DNA from: Bordetella parapertussis
GTDB taxonomy: Bacteria; Pseudomonadota; Gammaproteobacteria; Burkholderiales; Burkholderiaceae_D
DNA length: 21,438 nt
Reading direction: 5' to 3'
Assembly: GCA_945866125.1 (NCBI GenBank)
Contig: CAMBFZ010000033.1
Coordinates: 1-21,438 of the forward strand
The position numbers and the translations under genes were made by a program. Shown here piece after piece: positions 5,931 through 15,215 of this stretch (positions are counted from its first letter, which is position 1; the number at the start of each line of letters is the position of its first letter). Below the pieces are notes generated by a model. It was given only the letters and a program-made list of their open reading frames with translations. It made no database searches and was not told the origin of the DNA.

Positions 5931-6211
5931 GCACACTCTGAAGGTTTCAGATCGACCTCTTCTTTGTCTGCTACGGCGAGAAAGGTAATCTTGGCCGTCG
6001 CCTTGCTGACGTCGACTGGTTTTCCGTGATCGCGCACGTACAGTTTAAGCACATCGGGTTTGGCCACCAATTCGTAGCCCACATCCTTGATCTCGGTAAC
6101 CAAGCCACCGTGCGAGGGTTTGTCTTCATGGCCATGACCGTGCTTGTCGGCCGCGAATACGGCACCCGACAACATCAGAGTCAAAGTAACGGCAGTAGAG
6201 CTCAGCTTCAT
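5921..6211 (-). CDS. Periplasmic CzcB-N-domain-like protein, probably 3'-truncated
   Basis: The protein has 96 residues. A signal peptide (MKLSSTAVTLTLMLSGAVFA) and a His-rich start (HGHGHEDKPSHGG) are followed by VTEIKDVGYELVAKPDVLKLYVRDHGKPVDVSKATAKITFL. The region from 'SHGG' on parallels the N-terminal domain of the CzcB in this window (SHGGKLFKEGDFGLEAV... LNKDKPLPNNAIKVSATIT), so it is a free-standing version of that metal-binding domain. Such stand-alone proteins normally continue about 30 residues past 'VELKP'. Here the frame ends in SECAQL right where the DUF302 operon begins, suggesting the true 3' end was lost at a module junction. AAGGGGA precedes the ATG. It lies 52 bases after czcA and is probably co-transcribed with it. 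Confidence 0.68.
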   Translation of the reverse strand: MKLSSTAVTLTLMLSGAVFAADKHGHGHEDKPSHGGLVTEIKDVGYELVAKPDVLKLYVRDHGKPVDVSKATAKITFLAVADKEEVDLKPSECAQL

Positions 6212-6263
6212 AAAATCCCCTTGCAGAGTACAGGCTAAAAATTCGATGCCTGGATGGTTGGGA

Positions 6264-9200
6264 TCACACCTGATGCGAGTTGACCGCAGCTTGCGTATAC
6301 ACTGGTTCAGCAGAGACGTCCTCCAGTTGCTCGTCTGGCCGATGGGCTAGGCGATAAAGAATGGGGAGCACGATTAGCGTAAGCAGAGTGGAAGACAAGA
6401 TGCCGCCGATCACCACCGTGGCCAAGGGCCGCTGAACTTCTGCGCCGGTTCCGGTGGCAATCGCCATCGGGATAAAGCCCAAAGACGCGACCAAGGCCGT
6501 CATCAGCACGGGACGCAAACGGGTCAACGCGCCATCATGGATGGCGGCATCCAACGACATGCCATCCTCTCGCAGGGTGCGGATATAGGAAATCATCACA
6601 AGGCCATTGAGTACGGCGACGCCTGACAACGCGATGAAACCTACGGCCGCCGAAATCGACATGGGAATGTCGCGCAGCCACAGCGCCAGAATGCCACCCG
6701 TCAACGCAAATGGAATGCCGGTAAAAACCAGCAATCCATCCTTAGCGTTGCCGAACATCGCAAACAGCAATCCGAACACGAGAAGTAGAGAAACGGGAAC
6801 AACGATTTGCAAGCGTTGTGTCGCAGATTGCAGGTTTTCAAAGGTACCACCCCAACTCGTCCAATATCCCGGAGGGATCTTGATTTGTACCAGTGCAGCC
6901 TCTGCATCCGCAACAAACGAACCAACGTCTCGACCACGGACGTTGGCACTCACCACGATGCGGCGCTTGCCGTTTTCGCGGCTGACCTGATTCGGGCCGA
7001 GTGCCAAATCGATGTTCGCCACGTCCGCCAACGGGATGAAGTTGCTTCGCCTTTCAGCGCCGCCCGTTTCGCGTGGCAAGGGAATCGGTAAACGCTTCAT
7101 GCCTTCCAAGTCATTGCGTAGGGATTCTGGCAGCCGAACCACAATGTCGAACCGACGGTCGCCTTCAAACAGCGTCCCGGCCTCACGCCCTCCGATGGCC
7201 GTAGCCACGGTGTCTTGGATGTCGCCCACGTTCAGGCCATAGCGGGCGGCCTTCTGACGATCAATATTCACCGTCAGCATCGGCAATCCAGTGGTCTGTT
7301 CAACTTTGACCTCAGACGCGCCCTGGATCTTCTGCAGCATTGACGAGATTTCTTCAGCGGTCTTATTCAAGACGGCCATGTCGTCGCCGAATATCTTCAC
7401 AGCAACATCACTGCGGACACCTGAAATGAGTTCATTAAACCGCATTTGGATCGGCTGAGAGAATTCGTAGTTGTTGCCCGGAATATTACCAACGACTTCC
7501 TGTACTGCCGCAATCAACTCGTCGCGTGACTTGCGTGGTTCCGGCCACTGCGACTGCGGTTTAAGCATGATGTAACCATCGGAGATATTCGGTGGCATCG
7601 GGTCAGAGGCGATCTCAGCCGTTCCCGTTCGTGCAAAGACACGTTCAATCTCAGGGAACTTGGCTTTGAGCGTCGCTTCGAGCTGCTGTTGCATTACCAC
7701 CGACTGTGACAAGCTGGTACCAGGGATACGCAGGGCCTGGATAGCGAAATCGCCTTCGTTTAAGTTGGGTACAAACTCACTGCCCATGCGGGTCGCGATC
7801 AGACCACACAGAACCACGGCCACGACGGCGGCGGTCAAGACCACGGCTTTGGCCGCCATAACGCGGTCCAGCAAAGGGGCGTACCAGCGCTTGGCTTGCA
7901 CCATCAGCCAGTTTTCTTTCTCGTTAACGCGGTTGCCAATGAATAGTGCGACGGCAGCCGGGATGAAAGTCACCGACAAAATCATTGCGCCTAGCAGCGC
8001 AGCGACCACAGTGAATGCCATCGGGTGAAACATCTTTCCTTCAACACCGGTAAGGGCGAAGATGGGCAAGTACACCACCATGATGATGAGCTGACCGAAC
8101 AAGAGCGGTCGTCGTGATTCCTTGGCGGCTAGGAATACTTCGTGGAATCGCTCCGAGCGCGTCAACGGTCTGCCGTACTGCGCTTGCGCATGGGCGAGAC
8201 GACGGACGCAGTTCTCGACGATCACAACCGCACCGTCGATGATGATGCCGAAGTCCAGTGCCCCGAGGCTCATCAAATTGGCACTTACCTTGTAGGTCAC
8301 CATTCCCGTGAAAGTGAACAGCATCGATAAGGGAATTACGGTCGCCGTGATGATGGCCGCGCGAATATTGCCCAGGAATAGAAACAGGATCACGATCACG
8401 AGGATCGCACCTTCCAACAAGTTCTTCTTCACCGTGCTGATGGCTTTGTCCACCAGCACTGTGCGGTCGTAAACCGTGACTGCATGTACGCCTTCAGGCA
8501 GGTTGCGGTTAATTTCCACCATCTTTTTGTCGACGGCTTGAGCGACCGTTCGGCTGTTTTGCCCAATGAGCATGAAGACCGTACCCAGTACCACTTCGCG
8601 CCCATTGTCTGTCGCGGCACCCGTGCGCAGTTCACGTCCCAAGCCGATTTCGGCCACATCCCGTACCCGGATTGGCACACCATCGGCGCTGCTGAGAATC
8701 ACATTGCCGATGTCATCCAGCGTCTTGACCTGTCCTGGGGCTCGAATCAGATATTGCTCTCCACGCTTTTCGATATAACCCGCACCCACGTTCCCATTGT
8801 TGCGATCCAATGCCGTCACGATGTCCTGCAAGGTGACGCCCAGCGAGGCAAGTCGTTCGGGTATCGGCGCAATCTGGTATTCCTTGGCGTAGCCGCCAAT
8901 CGAGTTGATTTCTGTGACGCCAGGCACGTTGCGTAACTGCGGCTTGATGATCCAGTCCTGAATCTCGCGCAGATCGGTGGTCGTGTAGGGCAGGCCATCA
9001 GGCTTCTTCGCACCATCCTTGGCTTCTACCGTCCACAGGTAGATTTCGCCCAAGCCGGTCGAAATCGGACCCATCGCCGGACTAATTCCAGAAGGCAGCT
9101 TGTCACGCGCTTCCTGTATGCGTTCGTTGACCAATTGGCGTGCAAAGTAGATGTCGGTGCCGTCCTTGAAGATCACTGTCACCTGTGACAGTCCATAGCG

Positions 9201-9458
9201 GGATAGGGAACGGGTTTGCTGCAGATTAGGGAGGCCCGCCATCACGGTCTCAATCGGGTAAGTCACCCGTTGCTCGGTCTCCAGCGGCGAGTACCCTGGT
9301 ACTTGGGTATTAATCTGTACCTGGACGTTGGTGATGTCTGGAACGGCATCAATGGGGAGCTTCTGGTAATTGTATACACCGATGGCCCCCATACCGATGA
9401 CTGCCAGCAGAACTAACCATCGGTGCTCGATGGCTGCGTGAATCAGTTTTTCAAACAT
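6264..9458 (-). CDS. czcA: CzcA, RND heavy-metal efflux pump (HME family)
   Basis: The protein has 1064 residues, full length for CzcA. It begins MFEKLIHAAIEHRWLVLLAV with helix 1, then a large periplasmic domain, a second helix block from about 345, another periplasmic domain from about 570, and a final helix block ending near 1040. The diagnostic motif DFGIIIDGAVVIVEN carries Asp402, Asp408 and Glu415, the proton-relay residues at the same numbers known for CzcA and typical of the Co/Zn/Cd subgroup rather than Cu/Ag pumps. It is the proton-driven inner-membrane component of the CzcCBA tripartite exporter. It lies 16 bases downstream of czcB in the minus-strand block. I saw no frameshift or stop. 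Confidence 0.95.
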   Translation of the reverse strand: MFEKLIHAAIEHRWLVLLAVIGMGAIGVYNYQKLPIDAVPDITNVQVQINTQVPGYSPLETEQRVTYPIETVMAGLPNLQQTRSLSRYGLSQVTVIFKDGTDIYFARQLVNERIQEARDKLPSGISPAMGPISTGLGEIYLWTVEAKDGAKKPDGLPYTTTDLREIQDWIIKPQLRNVPGVTEINSIGGYAKEYQIAPIPERLASLGVTLQDIVTALDRNNGNVGAGYIEKRGEQYLIRAPGQVKTLDDIGNVILSSADGVPIRVRDVAEIGLGRELRTGAATDNGREVVLGTVFMLIGQNSRTVAQAVDKKMVEINRNLPEGVHAVTVYDRTVLVDKAISTVKKNLLEGAILVIVILFLFLGNIRAAIITATVIPLSMLFTFTGMVTYKVSANLMSLGALDFGIIIDGAVVIVENCVRRLAHAQAQYGRPLTRSERFHEVFLAAKESRRPLLFGQLIIMVVYLPIFALTGVEGKMFHPMAFTVVAALLGAMILSVTFIPAAVALFIGNRVNEKENWLMVQAKRWYAPLLDRVMAAKAVVLTAAVVAVVLCGLIATRMGSEFVPNLNEGDFAIQALRIPGTSLSQSVVMQQQLEATLKAKFPEIERVFARTGTAEIASDPMPPNISDGYIMLKPQSQWPEPRKSRDELIAAVQEVVGNIPGNNYEFSQPIQMRFNELISGVRSDVAVKIFGDDMAVLNKTAEEISSMLQKIQGASEVKVEQTTGLPMLTVNIDRQKAARYGLNVGDIQDTVATAIGGREAGTLFEGDRRFDIVVRLPESLRNDLEGMKRLPIPLPRETGGAERRSNFIPLADVANIDLALGPNQVSRENGKRRIVVSANVRGRDVGSFVADAEAALVQIKIPPGYWTSWGGTFENLQSATQRLQIVVPVSLLLVFGLLFAMFGNAKDGLLVFTGIPFALTGGILALWLRDIPMSISAAVGFIALSGVAVLNGLVMISYIRTLREDGMSLDAAIHDGALTRLRPVLMTALVASLGFIPMAIATGTGAEVQRPLATVVIGGILSSTLLTLIVLPILYRLAHRPDEQLEDVSAEPVYTQAAVNSHQV

Positions 9459-9474
9459 GTGCGTGGCTCCGATA

Positions 9475-11007
9475 TTAATGGGCGTCTTCGGCAGCAGTTT
9501 TGCCGAGCTCAGACTTCACGACAAAGCTGCCTTCAGATGCATAGAGAGCCCCCGGTTTGACTCCTTGTAGAATCTCAACACGCTTGCCATCGCTGCGACC
9601 CAACTGCACGGGCTGGGCTATGAAGCCTCCGTTCACCTTCAGGAACACGACGGACCTGTCTCCCACGATTTGAATGGCGTCACTGGCCACGGTTACGGGG
9701 ACATCCGCCTCTGAAGCGGTTACCTCCGCGCTGACAAACAAACCAGGACGCCAAGCGCCCTTGGGATTAGATAAGATCACGCGGGCCTTGGCCATGCGGG
9801 TCTGCTCACCGATCAATGAACCCACCAAAATGATGGTTCCAGTCGCGCTGGCATTGAACGCCGTTGCTTTGATGGTGACCTTCTCACCAACCCTGACCAG
9901 CGGTAAATCTTTTGCCGGTACACTAATCTCGGCCCAGACCTGCCCCAAGTCGGATACTGTGAACACGGCAGCGTCTTCCTTGACGGCTTCGCCGAGGCTG
10001 AGATGCTTTTCGATCACCAACCCGTCGAATGGCGCGCGCAGCTCGAAGCGATTAAGCCCGCCCGACAAACTTGAAGTCATCCCCAAGGCAGACAATTTCT
10101 GCTGGGCATTGACCACGGCAATTTCCGCCTCGTGCAAGGCTTGTGTGGCTTGGAGATAGTCCTGCTCGGCAGAGACCTTCTGTTCCCAGAGCCGCTTCTC
10201 ACGTTCATACGTGGTCTTGGCCAAGGTCAATCGCTTTTGTGCCGTCTGCAACTCGCTGCGCTGCTCTGAGGCCGCTGGGCTGGCAATGACAGCCAGCACT
10301 TGGCCTCGTCTGACCGCCTGCCCCAGACTGACCTGCACACTCTCGACCACTCCTGCGATACGCGGAACCACATGCGATGTCCGGTCCTCGTTCAGGCGAA
10401 TCTCCCCCGGCAATTGCAAAGCGGATTTGATGCGAGCCGGACCGGCCGTATCGATGCCAATGGATGCGGCCTTAATTTGTGTTTCGCTAAAGTCGACTTT
10501 TCCTTCTTCCTGACTCAAGACGAACCTGAAGGGACCGGTGGAAGTATCGGCAATGATGCTGATTTCAAAGGCATGTGGCTCGGCCACCACCTCGCGGCTC
10601 ACGAGGCTGTCTTTGTCAGGTATGAAGTTGAGGGTCTGCTTCTCACCGGTCAAGCGCGTGATGGTGGCACTGACTTTGATGGCATTGTTTGGAAGCGGCT
10701 TGTCTTTGTTGAGCAGCCAGATCCGCAGTCGTGATTCGCCGCTATCCCCAGCCAGTACCGCCTCCAACCCGAAGTCCCCTTCCTTGAACAGCTTGCCGCC
10801 ATGCGACCCCTTGTTCGGATCCTCTTGCCGCTCTCCTCCACGATGTGCCGTGGATTCAATGCGGCTGCCATGGTCGTCATCTTCTGCGGTTTTGGATTTC
10901 TTGTCGTTGAGAATGGTAGTACCAAGCATTACGCCAGTCACAATAATCGCAGCAATGGCGATCAGTTGTTTTTTGCTAATGTTCAGTTTATTCGCGTCGA
11001 TTTGCAT
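9475..11007 (-). CDS. czcB: CzcB, periplasmic adaptor (membrane fusion protein)
   Basis: The protein has 510 residues from ATG 11007. AGGA lies six bases before that codon but only one base before the alternative ATG at 11013, which would overlap the czcC stop by four bases (ATGA). An N-terminal membrane anchor (KKQLIAIAAIIVTGVMLGTT) is followed by a His/acidic stretch (DDDHGSRIESTAHRGGERQ) and a CzcB-specific N-terminal domain (SHGGKLFKEG...). Then come the lipoyl/barrel-sandwich halves (VVPRIAGVVESVQVSLGQAV and FELRAPFDGLVIEKHLSLGEAV) around an alpha-helical hairpin (~255-310), and beta-barrel and membrane-proximal domains. It bridges CzcA and CzcC and may bind metal through the N-terminal region. 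Confidence 0.93.
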   Translation of the reverse strand: MQIDANKLNISKKQLIAIAAIIVTGVMLGTTILNDKKSKTAEDDDHGSRIESTAHRGGERQEDPNKGSHGGKLFKEGDFGLEAVLAGDSGESRLRIWLLNKDKPLPNNAIKVSATITRLTGEKQTLNFIPDKDSLVSREVVAEPHAFEISIIADTSTGPFRFVLSQEEGKVDFSETQIKAASIGIDTAGPARIKSALQLPGEIRLNEDRTSHVVPRIAGVVESVQVSLGQAVRRGQVLAVIASPAASEQRSELQTAQKRLTLAKTTYEREKRLWEQKVSAEQDYLQATQALHEAEIAVVNAQQKLSALGMTSSLSGGLNRFELRAPFDGLVIEKHLSLGEAVKEDAAVFTVSDLGQVWAEISVPAKDLPLVRVGEKVTIKATAFNASATGTIILVGSLIGEQTRMAKARVILSNPKGAWRPGLFVSAEVTASEADVPVTVASDAIQIVGDRSVVFLKVNGGFIAQPVQLGRSDGKRVEILQGVKPGALYASEGSFVVKSELGKTAAEDAH

Positions 11008-11009
11008 GT

Positions 11010-12365
11010 TCATTCCTGGTTAGCTGGCTTGTCGGCATTCGTGCTGGGGTCGCCGAGCACCCGATCAATGTTTGCCGCCACGCGATGTGCTTCGGCTAGG
11101 GCCTTGAGGTATTGGGACTTGGCGGCGAAGTAGGTGCGCTGTGCATCCAGCACTTCCAGAAAGTTGAACTTGCCGTTTTCAAACCCGATGGTGGCTGCGT
11201 CATAGGCACTCTTGGCCCCGGGCAGTATGTCCCGTTGCAGCACATCCACTTCCCCACGAATGGCATCCAGCTGCTCGCGGGCTTGCATAACTTCAGTGCC
11301 GACGCGCACGTTCAAAGCCTGGAATTCGTCCCGGGCTTTATCTTCTCGCTTCAGCGCTTCGAGCAAATTGCCCTGATTACGATTAAACAGCGGCAATGGA
11401 ACGGAGATGCCCAACAGTAGCTGATCGCTCTGCAGTTCATTGGCACGCTTCACTCCAAGGCGGAAGGTGACATCGGGCATCTGCTTGCTGCGCTCCACAT
11501 CGACCAACGATCTGCGGCGTTCTACCTCTAGCTGGGCGCGACGCAAAGTTGGCGACGCAGACAAGCGTTGCTGGACACTGTCAAAGCTTGGAACAACCGG
11601 GGTCGCTTCAACATTGCCCTCAACGAGGGTGAAGCGAGGGGGATTGGGACCCAGCAGGCTGGCCAGACGCACCCGAGCGTTGCGCTGTTCGCTTTGTGCT
11701 TGCGCGAGTTCAACGCGTACCCCGGCCTCAGCAACCCTAGCCTTGGACTCTTCTACCGGAGAAACCTTGCCTGCCGTCACGCGCTTGGCAACCGCGTCTG
11801 TCGCCTTTTTTGCTAAATCCACACTATCAAGCGCCAGAGTCGCACGCTCTTGGGCTGCTAGCATTTCGAAGAAAGCAGCGATCACTGCGGCGCGGATCTC
11901 GATGCGCCGCACATTCAGTCCTTCCACTGCTATGTCGCGCCCTCGCTCAGCCGCCGCAATACGTGCGGCGCGCTTGCCGCCCATTTCGACGGGAAGGTTG
12001 ATCTGCACACTTTGTGTACGGGTCTGTGCGCGCTGGTTTTCCAGCGAGTACTCCAGTTCTGGGTTAGGGCGTAATTGTCCTTGAAGCACCTGACCTTCAG
12101 TCGCCTCAATTTCCCGTGTTGCGACGGCCAGATCCAAATTGCCTTCTAGCGCCAGCGCTATGGCTTTCTGAAGCGTCAAAGTAGTTGCCGTTTCTGGCTG
12201 CGCCTCTGGACGGGCCGAACGGTTGGTTTGCGCAGCAGGTGGCGATTGAGCCAAAGCTGCTCCAGCGGCGAGCGCAATGAACAAGCCCGCTACAGCTACC
12301 TTTTTTGTGGTTCTGTGAAAGGTAAGTGGCGTCCGTCGTTTTTTATTTTGATTACTCTTCAACAT
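11010..12365 (-). CDS. czcC: CzcC, outer-membrane efflux channel (TolC family)
   Basis: The protein has 451 residues from ATG 12365, chosen because GGAG lies six bases upstream; an ATG 54 bases earlier adds a non-leader-like extension. The N-terminus has a basic stretch and a hydrophobic leader ending AALAQSPP. Two outer-membrane-efflux repeats follow (from TLTLQKAIALALEGNLDLAVA and from about 245 onwards), with the long coiled-coil helices and the VNxP-like turn 'LRPNPELEYSLEN' typical of CzcC. The C-terminus has 'EVLDAQRTYFAAKSQYLKAL', a TolC-family hallmark. It is the outer-membrane exit duct of CzcCBA, first of the three structural genes in the minus-strand operon. Confidence 0.92.
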   Translation of the reverse strand: MLKSNQNKKRRTPLTFHRTTKKVAVAGLFIALAAGAALAQSPPAAQTNRSARPEAQPETATTLTLQKAIALALEGNLDLAVATREIEATEGQVLQGQLRPNPELEYSLENQRAQTRTQSVQINLPVEMGGKRAARIAAAERGRDIAVEGLNVRRIEIRAAVIAAFFEMLAAQERATLALDSVDLAKKATDAVAKRVTAGKVSPVEESKARVAEAGVRVELAQAQSEQRNARVRLASLLGPNPPRFTLVEGNVEATPVVPSFDSVQQRLSASPTLRRAQLEVERRRSLVDVERSKQMPDVTFRLGVKRANELQSDQLLLGISVPLPLFNRNQGNLLEALKREDKARDEFQALNVRVGTEVMQAREQLDAIRGEVDVLQRDILPGAKSAYDAATIGFENGKFNFLEVLDAQRTYFAAKSQYLKALAEAHRVAANIDRVLGDPSTNADKPANQE

Positions 12366-12529
12366 CCGATTCTCCAGTGATTTCAAACACACGAAGGAAT
12401 CGGCGAGGTGCGATCTCAATGATCGCCTGCTACATCGTCACATCAGCGTCGTAAACGCGGCTCTACGCGGTCACGCACTAAGCGCAACTGCTTTAGTGAC
12501 GACGAGGGAAGAAACGCGCTCCCCGCCGA
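12366..12529 (-). other. Intergenic region between czcI and czcC
   Basis: No gene is seen in these 164 bases. A weak imperfect hairpin, CACTAA (12476-12481) with TTAGTG (12493-12498), lacks a T tract on the minus strand and so is not a convincing terminator. A czcC-specific promoter could lie here, but I cannot identify one. Confidence 0.4.
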
Positions 12530-12883
12530 TCAGGCGAGGACACGCCATTTCGGGCGCTCTAATCGTTGGAAAGATGGCGACGTGAGACGCGCCCAGTGGT
12601 CGGCTATGAGTAGGGACGAACTGAGTATCGGTGGGGGAGTCAGATTCTCATGCAGTATTGATGGACAGCTCGCATGACAGGATGCGCAATCAAGGTCATT
12701 GCCACCTGTCTTGGCGGGATCCGGTGCTTTTTCTTTACCATCAGCAGCCTTGTGCTGATGGTCATGGTGACCGAAGTGTTTGGCTGCGGCACCAGTTTCG
12801 TGCTGACAATAGGATGCCATCGCTGCCCAACTGAGCTGCAGCGGCATCAATACTATTAGAAAAATCATAAACAAGCGAGGCAT
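12530..12883 (-). CDS. czcI: CzcI-like small exported protein
   Basis: The protein has 117 residues. The leader MPRLFMIFLIVLMPLQLSWAA, the following 'SYCQHETGAAAKHFGHHDHQHKA' His-rich stretch, the CASCHASC cysteine cluster and the C-terminal 'LERPKW' agree with CzcI of betaproteobacterial czc loci. CzcI is described as a periplasmic accessory encoded just upstream of czcC, thought to influence czc regulation; its mechanism is unclear. Here it lies between cadA (17 bases from its stop) and czcC. No obvious Shine-Dalgarno site precedes this ATG, so coupling to cadA translation is possible. Confidence 0.82.
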   Translation of the reverse strand: MPRLFMIFLIVLMPLQLSWAAMASYCQHETGAAAKHFGHHDHQHKAADGKEKAPDPAKTGGNDLDCASCHASCPSILHENLTPPPILSSSLLIADHWARLTSPSFQRLERPKWRVLA

Positions 12884-12900
12884 GTGAAAGATTGTAGCAG

Positions 12901-15195
12901 CTATAGTGTTTTGGCGGAAGGGTCTGATTCAGTTTCGTGTAGAAGTGAGTTCGTGCGTAGCAACCGCAAGCCGTTGAATACCACCAGCAGGCTAGCTCCC
13001 ATATCCGCGAATACGGCCATCCACATGGTCGCAGTGCCGAATACCGCGAGTACCAAGAACACTGCCTTGATGCCCAACGCTAACGCGATGTTTTGCCACA
13101 GCACAGCGTGTGTGTCGCGCGACAGGCGGATAGTCGAGGCGATGCGGCGTAGGTCATCGTTCATGATGACCACATCCGCCGCTTCCATCGCAATATCGGT
13201 ACCCATGCCGCCCATGGCAAAGCCAATGTCCGCTTGTGCCAATGCGGGTGCGTCGTTGATGCCATCGCCCGACATGCCGGTCGCGCCGTACCGTTGCTGC
13301 ATGTCTTTGATTGCTGTTAGCTTATCTTCTGGCAACAAATTACCGCGTGCATCGTCAATCCCTGCTTGCACCGCAAGTGCCTTGGCGGTAGCCGCGTTAT
13401 CTCCCGTCAACATCACCGGCGTCACCCCCAAGTCTTTGAGGTCGGTAATCGCTGCTTTTGACGAATTCTTGATGGTATCGGCCACTGCAAACAAGGCCAG
13501 CACACCGGCTGTTGAAGCGAGTAGTGTCACTGTTCGCCCGGCTTCCTCATAGGTTTTTAGTACCGCCTCCAAACTTGGGCTGCACTGGCCGCGCTCCTCT
13601 ATCAGTCTGTGGTTGCCCATCACATAGTCTTGACCCTGAATCGCCCCTTGCACACCCCGCCCGACCAGTGCGGCAAATCCATCTACCGAAACAGCTTGTT
13701 CCGCGTTTTGAGCAACCAACCCTGCCGCAATGGCCTTGGAAACAGGATGGTCTGAGTTGGCAGCTAGACTCAGTGCAATTCGCCCCATTTCGGTTTTATT
13801 TGCGCTTGCATCAACCAGTAACCACTCCACCAGCTTCGGTTTGCCTTCCGTAATGGTGCCGGTTTTGTCCAACGCAATGGCTTTGAGTTTGCGTGCCGTT
13901 TCAAGATGTACACCGCCCTTGATAAGAATGCCTTTTTTGGCAGCCGCAGCCAAACCACTGACCACAGTGACTGGCGTTGAAATCACCAACGCACATGGGC
14001 AGGCGATCACCAAAAGCACCAAGGCTTTGTACGCTGCATCCATCCACGTCACGCTAGTAAGCAAGGGCATCAACACCACGACAGCAAGCGCCAACGCAAA
14101 TACGACAGGGGTGTAGACCCCAGCGAAGCGATCTACAAGACGCTGCGTCGGTGCGCGTGTTCCTTGCGCCTGCTCCACAGCATGAATGATGCGTGCCAAA
14201 GTGCTGTTGTTGGCGGCGGCAGTGACCTTAAACTCCAGCGCCCCAGTTTCGTTAATCGTGCCTGCAAACACGGCGTCGCCCACCGCTTTATCGACCGGAA
14301 TGCTCTCGCCAGTAACAGGCGCTTGATTGATAGTGCTGTTTCCTGCCGTCACCACACCATCCAGCGGCACACGCTCTCCAGGCTTGATGCGTACGATGGC
14401 ACCCAGTTCCACAGACTTAACGGGCATCGTTTGCCAACCAGCTTGCTGCTGCACTTCAGCGGTATCCGGTGCAAGTGCCAGCAATCCCTTGATGGCGTTT
14501 CGGGCACGATCAACCGCCTTGGCTTCGATCAGTTCAGCAATCGCATAGAGCGCCATCACCATTGCAGCTTCGGGCCATTGACCAAGGAGGAACGCCCCGG
14601 TGACAGCCACCGTCATCAGCGCATTGATGTTGAGCTTGCCGTTTCTGAGCGCAAACCAACCTTTTTTATAGGTGTCCAACCCCGCAAGGCCGATGGCAAT
14701 AGCGGCAACAGCTATGCCCAGCACTTTCCAAGGCAGTGCGTCGGGAGCAAAGTACGAAACGCTTTCGGCAAGCACTGCCAACACCAGTGCGCCGACCATT
14801 CGCCCTATACCACTCGAAAAATTATGCTCATGGCCATCGTTTTCGGAATGGCTAGGTTCGTCCCCGAGCGGTTGAATCGGCTGCGGATCAAACCCGGCCC
14901 TGCGAATCACTTCCAGCGCTTGCAGCACAAGGTCTGCTGGGGCATCAATAGCCAGTGTCCGCGCACCAAGTTGAAAGCTTAAGCCACGTATGCCGGTGAT
15001 AGGTTCTAGGGCTCGCCGAATCTCAGATTCTTCAGAGGCGCAGTCCATGCTGGAAATACGAAACACAGTCGCACCTGTTGGCGTGTCGTCGATTAATGGT
15101 GCGTGGATCTGCACAGCGGCAGGGGAGCAATTCTTGGCACATCCGCGACTCTCCGATGTAGCAGAAATTTCATCAAGCTTGGTATTTTGGTTCAT
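12901..15195 (-). CDS. cadA: CadA, P1B-type Cd/Zn/Pb-exporting ATPase
   Basis: The protein has 764 residues. The N-terminal HMA domain (~42-108) carries the variant site SMDCASEESEIR (Asp51-Cys52 with following Glu residues), the DCxxEE type seen in Zn/Cd/Pb pumps rather than the CxxC of copper pumps. A short His/acidic linker (SHSENDGHEHN) precedes the membrane helices. Catalytic motifs are all present: TGES (295-298), the transmembrane metal site CPC (399-401), the phosphorylated DKTGT (Asp443), a DHP motif (NSDHPVSKAI) and GDGINDAPALAQAD. It pumps divalent soft ions from cytoplasm to periplasm using ATP. AGGAG precedes the ATG. It is transcribed divergently from cadR off a MerR-type operator and heads the block cadA-czcI-czcCBA. 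Confidence 0.93.
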   Translation of the reverse strand: MNQNTKLDEISATSESRGCAKNCSPAAVQIHAPLIDDTPTGATVFRISSMDCASEESEIRRALEPITGIRGLSFQLGARTLAIDAPADLVLQALEVIRRAGFDPQPIQPLGDEPSHSENDGHEHNFSSGIGRMVGALVLAVLAESVSYFAPDALPWKVLGIAVAAIAIGLAGLDTYKKGWFALRNGKLNINALMTVAVTGAFLLGQWPEAAMVMALYAIAELIEAKAVDRARNAIKGLLALAPDTAEVQQQAGWQTMPVKSVELGAIVRIKPGERVPLDGVVTAGNSTINQAPVTGESIPVDKAVGDAVFAGTINETGALEFKVTAAANNSTLARIIHAVEQAQGTRAPTQRLVDRFAGVYTPVVFALALAVVVLMPLLTSVTWMDAAYKALVLLVIACPCALVISTPVTVVSGLAAAAKKGILIKGGVHLETARKLKAIALDKTGTITEGKPKLVEWLLVDASANKTEMGRIALSLAANSDHPVSKAIAAGLVAQNAEQAVSVDGFAALVGRGVQGAIQGQDYVMGNHRLIEERGQCSPSLEAVLKTYEEAGRTVTLLASTAGVLALFAVADTIKNSSKAAITDLKDLGVTPVMLTGDNAATAKALAVQAGIDDARGNLLPEDKLTAIKDMQQRYGATGMSGDGINDAPALAQADIGFAMGGMGTDIAMEAADVVIMNDDLRRIASTIRLSRDTHAVLWQNIALALGIKAVFLVLAVFGTATMWMAVFADMGASLLVVFNGLRLLRTNSLLHETESDPSAKTL

Positions 15196-15215
15196 GAGGA
15201 CTCCTATTGTTCCGT

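Noticed and set aside
12476..12498. Hairpin between czcI and czcC as an intrinsic terminator
   Set aside because: The stem is only six pairs with a bulge and no T tract on the transcribed strand, so it is unlikely to stop transcription.
14164..14982. Long plus-strand open frame of 272 codons
   Set aside because: It lies wholly antisense to the cadA ATPase, whose catalytic motifs are intact; its product has no family features and it is a GC-rich shadow frame.
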